Of a stretch of DNA of 11,005 nucleotides, positions 6,362 through 11,005 are shown in pieces. Under the pieces are notes generated by a model, which was not told where the DNA came from, did not search any database, and was given only the letters and a program-made list of their open reading frames with translations. The DNA is from Spirochaetaceae bacterium (GTDB taxonomy: Bacteria > Spirochaetota > Spirochaetia > Treponematales > Treponemataceae): assembly GCA_031290725.1 (NCBI GenBank), contig JAITMZ010000036.1, positions 1 through 11,005 of the forward strand, in the 5' to 3' direction. Position 1 is the first letter of the stretch. Every line of letters begins with the position of its first letter. The position numbers and the translations under genes were made by a program.

Positions 6362-7132
6362 TTACCTGCTTTTGGGTATAAACATTATATCAAGACCCAA
6401 ATCAAGATATACGGTATATCCTTGTTCATCCATATATTTTTTTAGTCGTTCACCCTCCCCCTTTGTTTCTTCATTGTTTTCAACCGTAATGAGGCCAAAA
6501 TGAAACTTCGTAAAATCTATTGCCTTTAATATGCTCAACTCGGCGCCTTCTACGTCAACAGACATAAAATCTATATATTGTCTATTCGGATAATTGCTCA
6601 TCAAATCGGCAAAAGTTAAAGTCTTTACATGTATTTTTTCAAGTTTGCCATTTGAATTTGCTATTCTTTTTTTATGCGCTTCAGTCATTTGGGCATTCAA
6701 ACCGCTGAGTGTTTCCACTCCGTCAGCCCGTATAAATTCCAGCGAATCACCACTCACATTGGCAATCGCGACATTAAAACAATCGCAACGGCGATATTGT
6801 TGCAACTTTTCAAAAACATCAGGCAAAGGCTCTATACAAATTCCTGCCCAGCCTAATTGTTCAAAAATCAGGGTATTACTACCGGTTTTACCGTCATTGG
6901 CACCTATATCAATGTAAAACCCTTCTTTCTTGCCGCTAAAATAAAAATAAGCAAATAAATCTTGTTCTACCTGCCCCTGAAAATCTATGCCTGTATTTGC
7001 CTTGGTTACTTGTTTTACAATCCTTTCTATTGATTGAATCCGTCTGTCATAAGATCCAAGCATATTCCCAAAAAGCCGCATTTTTATTTTCCTCGGAATA
7101 TACTTTACCATTTTCATGAGCACATTTTCCAT
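6362..7132 (-). CDS. FkbM-family SAM-dependent methyltransferase
   Basis: 256 residues. The SAM-binding motif is FYIDIGANDGKTGSNTL (72-88), followed by the acidic ribose-contact strand ICIEPLP (98-104) and the family hallmark IDFMSVDVEGAELSILKAIDF (187-207), then LITVENN. About 50 N-terminal residues precede the fold. FkbM enzymes O-methylate polyketide, sugar or glycan substrates and are frequent in surface polysaccharide and flagellin-glycan loci; the substrate here cannot be read from sequence. The ATG at 7132 has GGAGGA five bases upstream. Base composition is clearly more AT-rich than every housekeeping gene in the window, and no biosynthetic partner is adjacent, so the gene was probably acquired horizontally as a single cassette. 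It ends at a strong terminator. Confidence 0.9.
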   Translation of the reverse strand: MENVLMKMVKYIPRKIKMRLFGNMLGSYDRRIQSIERIVKQVTKANTGIDFQGQVEQDLFAYFYFSGKKEGFYIDIGANDGKTGSNTLIFEQLGWAGICIEPLPDVFEKLQQYRRCDCFNVAIANVSGDSLEFIRADGVETLSGLNAQMTEAHKKRIANSNGKLEKIHVKTLTFADLMSNYPNRQYIDFMSVDVEGAELSILKAIDFTKFHFGLITVENNEETKGEGERLKKYMDEQGYTVYLDLGLDIMFIPKSR

Positions 7133-7197
7133 AACAATCCTCCAAAACGTTTGTTTTGCGGCGGCACGCTGCCACCGCTGCCATTATTTCCAAGATG

Positions 7198-7269
7198 TAA
7201 GCCCCGCCCCAAACCGGAACCGCATAACATGCGGCTGGCTAGACACCAAAGTTTGGTGGCGGGGGCTTA
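7198..7269. repeat. Imperfect 72-bp inverted repeat with inner hairpins
   Basis: TAAGCCCCGCCCCAAAC (7198-7214) pairs, with two small gaps, with GTTTGGTGGCGGGGGCTTA (7251-7269). Inside lies a perfect hairpin CCGCAT AAC ATGCGG (7220-7234). A short palindrome CACCAAA G TTTGGTG overlaps the right arm at 7244-7258. Further short stems sit closer to fkbM: CAAAAC/GTTTTG (7143-7158) and GCGGCGGCA/TGCCACCGC with one mismatch just after it. No frame is coded, and no fkbM promoter stands out. Confidence 0.5.
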
Positions 7270-7291
7270 TAGCCAAAACTAACAAAAGTTT

Positions 7292-7405
7292 CCTCACGCC
7301 AAGACGCAAAGGGGAATTTGGGTGGCATCCCTGAACTTCGAAAGCCTTCAAACTTTCAAAAAGCCACCCTCCGTATTCTTCGCGTCTTTGCGCCTTGGCG
7401 TGAGG
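7292..7405. repeat. Nested 114-bp inverted repeat (MITE-like)
   Basis: Outer arms 7292-7311 and 7386-7405 match at 19 of 20 bases (CCTCACGCCAAG..CGCAAAG). A second pair of arms inside, GGGTGGC (7320-7326) and GCCACCC (7363-7369), and a third, GAAAG/CTTTC, make one long nested stem. The left arm is a relative of the repeat at 5104-5125. It begins 13 bases past the stop of the 53-residue ORF and could act as a bidirectional transcription barrier. No transposase gene is present. Confidence 0.6.
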
Positions 7406-7417
7406 TCTTTTCCTCAT

Positions 7418-7579
7418 TCACGGCACTTCCGCGCTGGCCATAGCCCAGGGGCCTTTGACGCCGCTGGAGGTCTCCCAGTGCGCGCGATGGGGCGCGGCAT
7501 AGGTCAAAACGCTGTGCGCCAGCGTATCCCGGGCCTCTTCCGTCCTCGGAAGGGTGTACTTTGCAATTTTCCGTGCCAT
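7418..7579 (-). CDS. 53-residue small protein, unknown
   Basis: The frame starts at the ATG at 7579 with a near-perfect Shine-Dalgarno AGGAGG (7584-7589) four bases upstream and stops at TGA 7418-7420. The product begins MARKIAKYTLPRTEEARDTL and ends VKGPWAMASAEVP. It is basic at the N-terminus, has no membrane segment and has no motif I recognise. The TAG stop of the upstream repeat-containing frame (7588-7590) overlaps this Shine-Dalgarno, which is typical of translational coupling. It may be a genuine small gene or the truncated front of a larger one cut by the adjacent inverted repeat. I give no function. Confidence 0.55.
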   Translation of the reverse strand: MARKIAKYTLPRTEEARDTLAHSVLTYAAPHRAHWETSSGVKGPWAMASAEVP

Positions 7580-7587
7580 AAGACCTC

Positions 7588-7923
7588 CTATGCACTGAAT
7601 AATGGCTCAAAACACTTTTGCTCCAGCCCAAAACATTTTTGCTCCGGGCCAAAACACTTTTGTTCTAGGCCAGAACACTTTTGTTCTAGGCCAGAACACT
7701 TTTGCTCCAGGCCAGAACACTTTTGTTCCAGGCCAGAACATTTTTGCTGCGGGCTAAAACACTTTTGTTCCGGGATGGAGCATTTTTGTTCCCGGACGGA
7801 GCATTTTTGCTCCAAGGCGGCGTCTATTTTCTCTGATATGTATGGTTTTTTCCGCGCAATATGCGTGGTTTTTATGGAGAGACAAGACCCAGTACGGTGC
7901 GCTGAAAAATATTGGTAAGTCAC
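7588..7923 (-). CDS. Open frame with ten GLEQKCS heptad repeats
   Basis: 111 codons from a GTG at 7923; the frame is open back to the C12 run at 7960-7971, directly before which it meets TAG. The second part consists of ten 7-residue units of the form (G)(L/P)EQKC(S/F), each placing a cysteine every seven residues. Within the EQKC core the recurrently variable bases are GAA/GAG, AAA/AAG and TGT/TGC, all silent in this frame. The one exception is a CAG (QQKC). That pattern argues for selection at the protein level. The opposite-strand frame shares the same third positions (repeat HFCSRPE), so codon evidence alone does not settle the strand. The minus strand is preferred because of the promoter at 8087-8116 and because its stop codon overlaps the Shine-Dalgarno of the 53-residue ORF. 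No Shine-Dalgarno precedes the GTG, so the true start may be at 8080 after a slip in the C-run. Confidence 0.45.
   Translation of the reverse strand: MTYQYFSAHRTGSCLSIKTTHIARKKPYISEKIDAALEQKCSVREQKCSIPEQKCFSPQQKCSGLEQKCSGLEQKCSGLEQKCSGLEQKCFGPEQKCFGLEQKCFEPLFSA
7609..7818. repeat. Ten-unit 21-bp tandem repeat
   Basis: Ten contiguous units of exactly 21 bases begin at 7609, 7630, 7651, 7672, 7693, 7714, 7735, 7756, 7777 and 7798. A central consensus is AGAACACTTTTGTTCTAGGCC. Units 3-6 are nearly identical, and both ends diverge. Several units fold by themselves: unit 4 with its flanking GGCC makes a 10-bp stem with one bulged A, and unit 10 makes GGAGCA/TGCTCC with a 4-nt loop. The length is a multiple of three, so copy changes preserve reading frame. 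Confidence 0.95.
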
Positions 7924-8080
7924 GCGGATATATGTATTTATGCTGATTATACTGTGTATGGGGGGGGGGGGCTAATTGATTGCTTTTTGTCGGTACGTAT
8001 TGCCCCATCCCAGGAAGCAGCGCACCCACGCTGCGGCGTGCGGAAATAAAGACTGGCGAAAGAATACCGGCATTACGCAT
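7754..8080 (-). CDS. Possible leaderless ORF crossing a C12 run
   Basis: 108 codons from the ATG at 8080, which lies 6 bases below the -10 box of a strong promoter, the same geometry as the toxin gene. There is no Shine-Dalgarno. The product begins MRNAGILSPVFISARRSVGA, has no recognised domain and reads through the C12 run as APPPH. It ends inside the 21-bp repeat. With one C fewer, the frame after the run becomes that of the GLEQKCS ORF and the product would be about 163 residues. The form in this sequence may thus be the off or alternative phase. The DNA could instead encode a non-coding RNA. Confidence 0.3.
   Translation of the reverse strand: MRNAGILSPVFISARRSVGALLPGMGQYVPTKSNQLAPPPHTQYNQHKYIYPRDLPIFFSAPYWVLSLHKNHAYCAEKTIHIRENRRRLGAKMLRPGTKMLHPGTKVF
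7960..7971. other. Homopolymer run of 12 G (12 C on the transcribed strand)
   Basis: Twelve consecutive G on the plus strand, about 110 bases below the promoter at 8087-8116. Runs of this length are prone to slipped-strand mispairing. The frames on the two sides are offset so that loss of one base, or gain of two, joins the ATG at 8080 to the repeat frame ending at 7588. Confidence 0.9.
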
Positions 8081-8086
8081 GGATAA

Positions 8087-8116
8087 AGTATATCACCGCA
8101 TTTCCCCGCTTGTCAA
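8087..8116 (-). promoter_or_regulatory. Near-consensus sigma-70 promoter of the repeat locus
   Basis: On the minus strand TTGACA (8111-8116), an 18-base spacer and TATACT (8087-8092). Transcription should start near 8080, at the ATG. The -35 box lies in the small palindrome CCGCTT GTC AAGCGG (8107-8121), which could be an operator. Phased A/T-rich repeats lie directly upstream. Confidence 0.75.
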
Positions 8117-8121
8117 GCGGT

Positions 8122-8161
8122 TTTAGCAGAATTTAGCAGAATTTTTACCGAATTTTTGCAA
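8122..8161. repeat. 10-bp phased repeats upstream of the promoter
   Basis: TTTAGCAGAA occurs twice in tandem (8122-8131, 8132-8141), followed by two decayed units, TTTTACCGAA and TTTTTGCAAA. A/T tracts spaced one helical turn apart just upstream of a -35 box are expected to bend DNA and act as an UP-type element. This role is inferred. Confidence 0.6.
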
Positions 8162-8182
8162 AAGAACGAAGCTTCGGCGGCG

Positions 8183-8215
8183 GGCGCGGAGCGCCTATAG
8201 TAGGCGCGGAATCCC
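8183..8215. repeat. Palindromic intergenic repeat beyond the nif3-like gene
   Basis: A perfect 7-bp hairpin GCGCCTA TAG TAGGCGC covers 8191-8207. A competing stem GGCGC GGA GCGCC (8183-8195) overlaps it, and the element ends in the GGCGCGGAATCCC word shared with position 7-19. It is 11 bases past the stop codon of the minus-strand gene and may mark or stabilise that transcript end. There is no T-run. A 10-bp palindrome CGAAGCTTCG at 8167-8176 lies next to it. Confidence 0.55.
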
Positions 8216-8225
8216 AGGCAATACC

Positions 8226-8996
8226 TCACATCCCCGTGGGCACGTCCACAAACATTGTCTCCAGATTCAGCGAGGCGCGCACCCGCTCCGCCAGCAGGGC
8301 CACCCCCACGGTTTCGGTGAGATAATGCCCGCAGGCCGCCACGGTCAGCCCCAGCTCTGCCATACGGTGATATTCCTCATGGCCCACTTCCCCGGTGACA
8401 TACAGGTCGGCACCGGCCTCTGCGGCCTGGCCCACCATATCCCCCGCGCCGCCGGACACGATGGCTACCCGCCGCACCTCGCTGCGGGTGCCGAATGGCC
8501 ACAGCCGACAATCCCGCCCCCGGCCGGGAAAAAGGGCCTCCAGCACATTCTGGGCAGGAAGCGCCCGGGGAAGCTCGCCGATGACACCGATACTGGCCTC
8601 CCGCCATTGGCCGAAGGGCGCGGTGTCCGTGAGGCTCAGACGGGACGCCATGCCGTAGTTGTTCCCGCACACCGGATGGGCGTCCAGAGGCAGATGGCAG
8701 GCGAAAAGCGCCATATCGGCGTCCAGAAGGGCCTTCACCCGGCGATAGTAGATGCCGCAGACACGCTCGACCCTGCCCCACAAAAGGCCGTGGTGCACCA
8801 CCAAAAGCCCCGCTCCGGCCTCCCGAGCCCGCAGGATGGTCTCCAGGCAGGCGTCCACCCCAAAGGCTATCCGGGAAACGGGTTTGCCGACCGGATCGCT
8901 GTTGCCCACCTGAATGCCGTTCTGTGACGGGTCCATGGGGAATTTACCGGTCTCCAGGTAGTCCGACAACCAGCGGTCAAGTTCGTTCACCGTCAT
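8226..8996 (-). CDS. Nif3-like dinuclear metal center protein
   Basis: 256 residues from the ATG at 8996, chosen because it overlaps the upstream stop as ATGA and has AGGGAG 5-6 bases before it. An upstream in-frame ATG would lie deep inside the hydrolase gene. The five residues that bind the two metals in this family are visible: H68 and H69 in VVHHGLLWG, D105 in HLPLD, and H224 and E228 in CGHYLTE. YVTGEVGHEEYH (199-210) is a second conserved block. The length matches the short bacterial form without an inserted PII-like domain. The family (often labelled GTP cyclohydrolase 1 type 2 / YbgI) is widespread, but its physiological reaction is not settled. It is co-transcribed with the alpha/beta hydrolase. 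Confidence 0.93.
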   Translation of the reverse strand: MTVNELDRWLSDYLETGKFPMDPSQNGIQVGNSDPVGKPVSRIAFGVDACLETILRAREAGAGLLVVHHGLLWGRVERVCGIYYRRVKALLDADMALFACHLPLDAHPVCGNNYGMASRLSLTDTAPFGQWREASIGVIGELPRALPAQNVLEALFPGRGRDCRLWPFGTRSEVRRVAIVSGGAGDMVGQAAEAGADLYVTGEVGHEEYHRMAELGLTVAACGHYLTETVGVALLAERVRASLNLETMFVDVPTGM

Positions 8997-9937
8997 GGAT
9001 GCTCCCTGCCTTTTCTTTTGCACCAGTCCAGAATATCGCTATAGACCCGTTTTTTGTCCTGCTCGTTCAGGATTTCGTGGCGCATATTTTCGTATAGAAT
9101 CAGCTCCGCGTCCTTCACACCGGCGTCTTGCAGATCCCGAAAGGTCTCCCGCACACCCTTCCCGGCGGCACCCACCGGGTCATCACCCCCGGAGATCACC
9201 AGCACCGGCAGATCGCTCCTGACGGATGCGGCCCAGCCGGGCCTGGTGCACTCGTCCAGCATCCGCAGCAGGTCCCGGGAAGCCGACACGGTAAACCGGA
9301 AGCCGCACAGTTCGTCGTCCCGGTATTTCCGCACCGCATCGCCGTCGGTGCTGAGCCAATCCAGGTTGGTTTTGCGGTCCTTGATGGCGGCGCTGTATGC
9401 GCCCAGGGAAAGGGCATGGAACAGGCCGCTCCGGTACCGCTCGCCGTGCAGCAGGGATTCCATCGCCAGCACAAAATACCCCAGGGACGACAAGGGATTT
9501 GCCCCGCCGGTACCCATAAAGATGGCCCCGTGAATTTCCTCCGAGTGGCGCATACAGAAAACCCGGGCCACGAAGGAACCCATGCTGTGCCCCAGGAGAA
9601 GTACCGGGAGGCCGGGAAAGTCCGCCCGTGCCCGGCCAACCAGGGTGTGCAGGTCGTCCATCACCCGAAGGTAGCCTTCCCGGTCTGCGAAAAAGCCCCG
9701 ATCATCGGGGGTGCGGGCGGTTTTGCCATGCCCCAGGTGGTCGTTGCCGTAGACGGCGAAACCGTGGCTCACCAGAAAACGGGCGAAATCGTCGTAGCGG
9801 GCCATATACTCCGACATGCCGTGGGCGATGAGGAAAGACGATCGGGGAGCGACGTCCCGGTCAAACCAGCGGGTGTACACGATATCCGTGGTTCCCGCAG
9901 AGGAAGGAAACTTCCCCGTTTCTACCTGTATATTCAT
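8993..9937 (-). CDS. Alpha/beta hydrolase, monoacylglycerol lipase-like
   Basis: 314 residues. The order of motifs is that of the Hydrolase_4 / serine aminopeptidase S33 group: an oxyanion strand with FLIAHGMSEYMARYDDFA (35-52), YGNDHLGHG (63-71), nucleophile elbow LLGHSMGS with S118, acid VISGGDDPVG with D253 as the likely residue, and histidine H287 in YENMRHEILNE. A cap region lies about 145-235. This fits a cytoplasmic lysophospholipase or monoacylglycerol lipase; no signal peptide is present. The substrate cannot be fixed from sequence. The ATG at 9937 is 7 bases below a -10 box and has no Shine-Dalgarno. Another ATG at 9944 is out of frame. The stop overlaps the next start by four bases, so both are one operon. 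Confidence 0.92.
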   Translation of the reverse strand: MNIQVETGKFPSSAGTTDIVYTRWFDRDVAPRSSFLIAHGMSEYMARYDDFARFLVSHGFAVYGNDHLGHGKTARTPDDRGFFADREGYLRVMDDLHTLVGRARADFPGLPVLLLGHSMGSFVARVFCMRHSEEIHGAIFMGTGGANPLSSLGYFVLAMESLLHGERYRSGLFHALSLGAYSAAIKDRKTNLDWLSTDGDAVRKYRDDELCGFRFTVSASRDLLRMLDECTRPGWAASVRSDLPVLVISGGDDPVGAAGKGVRETFRDLQDAGVKDAELILYENMRHEILNEQDKKRVYSDILDWCKRKGREHP

Positions 9938-9944
9938 AGCCCAT

Positions 9945-9973
9945 AGTATAGCGCATACGGTTTGTTTTGTCTG
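9945..9973 (-). promoter_or_regulatory. Promoter of the hydrolase-nif3 operon
   Basis: On the minus strand CAGACA (9968-9973, four of six consensus bases), a 17-base spacer and a perfect TATACT (9945-9950). The ATG follows after 7 bases, so the transcript would be leaderless or nearly so. Confidence 0.6.
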
Positions 9974-10012
9974 CTTTTTTTGCTCTTTTTAAGGAAAATA
10001 ATTCAAAAACCC

Positions 10013-10042
10013 TTGACATCAGCAAAGCATTATTATTATTAT
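10013..10042 (+). promoter_or_regulatory. Promoter of potA
   Basis: TTGACA (10013-10018), an 18-base spacer and TATTAT (10037-10042). The -10 position lies within a TTA-repeat stretch, so its exact register is uncertain by a few bases. A transcript starting near 10049 would have a leader of about 140 nt before potA. Confidence 0.65.
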
Positions 10043-10086
10043 AGAAGCACCAATGGGCACCTGAAAAAACTTTAGGGTTTTGAGGT

Positions 10087-10161
10087 GTTCCGGTTAAAAA
10101 TATAATTGCGTATGCAATTACCGGGCGCACCGAAAAATCCAGCCGGGTTTTCGGTGCGCCC
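10087..10161 (+). promoter_or_regulatory. Structured 5' leader of potA with two strong hairpins
   Basis: TAATTGC GTAT GCAATTA (10103-10120) is a perfect 7-bp hairpin, which can be extended by CCGGT (10090-10094) pairing with ACCGG (10120-10124). It is followed directly by GGGCGCACCGAAAA / TTTTCGGTGCGCCC (10123-10161), a perfect 14-bp stem with an 11-nt loop. The extended first structure and the second stem compete for 10123-10124. A further weak pairing, CACCT with AGGTG, lies upstream. No T-run follows the second stem, so it is not a plain terminator. A post-transcriptional or attenuation control is possible, but I recognise no known riboswitch class. Confidence 0.5.
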
Positions 10162-10186
10162 ATCACAGCGGAGGAAAGCGAAAGCG

Positions 10187-11005
10187 GTGAAAGGAAGTAC
10201 AGTTGCCATAGAGAATGTGTCCAAGTCCTTCGACACGTTCCGCGCCCTGGAAAATGCGCAGTTTACCATCAAAAAAGGCGAGTTTTTTTCTTTGCTGGGC
10301 CCCTCGGGGTGCGGCAAGACCACGCTGCTCAGGATCATCGCGGGGTTCGAGTTTCCCGACACGGGATCTGTCCTCTTCGACGGTACCGACATCATCCCCC
10401 TACCGCCAAACAAGCGGCCCGTGAAGACCGTGTTTCAGAACTACGCCCTGTTCCCCCACCTGACGGTTTTCGAGAACGTGGCCTTCTCCCTGCGGTTGCA
10501 GCACCGCCCCCGGGCCGAAGTGCAGACCAAGGTGCTGGAATACCTGCATCTGATGCAGTTGGACACCCACGCCTACAAAAAGCCCTCCCAGTTGTCCGGA
10601 GGCCAGCGCCAACGGGTGGCCATCGCCCGGGCGCTGATCAACGAACCGGGGGTGCTGCTTCTGGACGAACCCCTCTCCGCCCTGGACGCCAAGCTGCGGT
10701 CAAATCTGCTGGTGGAGCTGGACAGCCTCCACGACAAGATAGGCATCACCTTCATCTACGTGACCCACGACCAGTCGGAAGCGCTGTCGGTGTCTGACCG
10801 GATCGCGGTGATGAACAAGGGGGAAATACTACAGGTGGGAACTCCCTGGGAGATCTACGAGCAGCCCGCCACGGAATTTGTGGCCCAGTTCATCGGCGAG
10901 ACAAACACCTTTGAGGCACGGGTCATCCGGTGCGCCCCCCACCCGCATCCTACCGGCGACGCGCTGGAATACATGGTGTCCTTGGAAATCCCTGAGCTGG
11001 GAAAC
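10187..11005 (+). CDS. potA: Spermidine/putrescine ABC transporter ATPase PotA (3' end outside window)
   Basis: 273 codons are present without a stop; the gene continues past the window. The GTG at 10187 is the best start; GGAGG (10170-10174) lies 12 bases upstream, slightly far. All ABC ATPase motifs are in place: Walker A GPSGCGKTT (38-46), Q-loop Q84 in VFQNYALFPHLTV, signature LSGGQRQR (136-143), Walker B LLLDEP (157-162), D-loop SALD and switch histidine H194 in YVTHDQ. PPNKRPVKTVFQNYALFPH and FIGETNTFEA match PotA more closely than FbpC or UgpC-type ATPases. The missing C-terminal part should be the TOBE-type regulatory domain. PotA powers uptake of polyamines with PotB, PotC and PotD, which probably follow downstream. 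Confidence 0.93.
   Translation, partial: MKGSTVAIENVSKSFDTFRALENAQFTIKKGEFFSLLGPSGCGKTTLLRIIAGFEFPDTGSVLFDGTDIIPLPPNKRPVKTVFQNYALFPHLTVFENVAFSLRLQHRPRAEVQTKVLEYLHLMQLDTHAYKKPSQLSGGQRQRVAIARALINEPGVLLLDEPLSALDAKLRSNLLVELDSLHDKIGITFIYVTHDQSEALSVSDRIAVMNKGEILQVGTPWEIYEQPATEFVAQFIGETNTFEARVIRCAPHPHPTGDALEYMVSLEIPELGN

Noticed and set aside
7609..7818. CRISPR array
   Set aside because: Units are contiguous 21-bp repeats without unique spacers, and no cas genes are present.
7322..7918. Plus-strand 198-codon frame across the 21-bp repeats (HFCSRPE repeat)
   Set aside because: Its front part reads through the large inverted repeat and antisense to the 53-residue ORF, and no promoter or Shine-Dalgarno is seen. 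It is not fully excluded, because its third codon positions coincide with those of the minus frame.
8996..9023. Earlier start for the Nif3-like protein at 9023
   Set aside because: It would overlap the hydrolase gene by about 30 bases, whereas the ATG at 8996 gives the usual ATGA overlap with a Shine-Dalgarno and begins at the family's normal N-terminus.
9861..10166. Minus-strand frame upstream of the hydrolase start
   Set aside because: It runs through the potA promoter and leader and is out of frame with the hydrolase, whose own ATG at 9937 fits promoter and protein alignment.

Overview
The window looks like ordinary bacterial chromosome: GC-rich, densely packed housekeeping blocks on both sides of a repeat-rich accessory stretch. 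The host is most likely a spirochaete of the Treponema type. This rests only on the style of the proteins (membrane-anchored LysM-M23 peptidase, short type I signal peptidase, PASTA-type PBP, DUF115/Maf-like protein) and on the palindromic intergenic repeats. No rRNA or other decisive marker is present, so the taxon is an inference of modest confidence.

Left block (1-5058): a membrane-anchored LysM/M23 peptidoglycan hydrolase (minus strand) is divergent, across 48 bp, from an overlapping plus-strand operon of lepB (signal peptidase I), a class B penicillin-binding protein of FtsI type and a DUF115/Maf-like protein that starts at TTG inside the PBP gene. The theme is cell wall synthesis and remodelling, protein export and possibly flagellar or surface glycosylation.

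Middle block (5059-8225): accessory DNA. In order it holds a decayed signal-peptide gene start, several classes of palindromic repeats, a HigB/HigA-like (Gp49/XRE) toxin-antitoxin operon, a strong terminator, an AT-rich FkbM-family methyltransferase gene that looks acquired, a 114-bp nested inverted repeat, and an unusual minus-strand locus at 7418-8155. That locus has a near-consensus promoter preceded by 10-bp phased repeats, an ATG six bases below the -10 box, a run of 12 C, an open frame with ten 21-bp repeats encoding the heptad GLEQKCS, and a 53-residue ORF whose Shine-Dalgarno overlaps the stop codon of the repeat frame. Removing one C from the run would fuse the leaderless ORF to the repeat ORF, so the locus has the layout of a phase-variable gene. 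This is the strongest candidate for something undescribed here.

Right block (8226-11005): a minus-strand pair, an alpha/beta hydrolase followed by a Nif3-like dinuclear-metal protein with ATGA overlap, is divergent from potA (polyamine ABC transporter ATPase), which runs off the window. potA has a clear promoter and a leader of about 140 nt with two strong hairpins.

Three minus-strand ORFs (6235, 8080, 9937) begin with ATG only 6-7 bases below a good -10 box and lack a Shine-Dalgarno, which points to leaderless transcripts. Genes inside operons, and the fkbM gene, do carry good Shine-Dalgarno sites.
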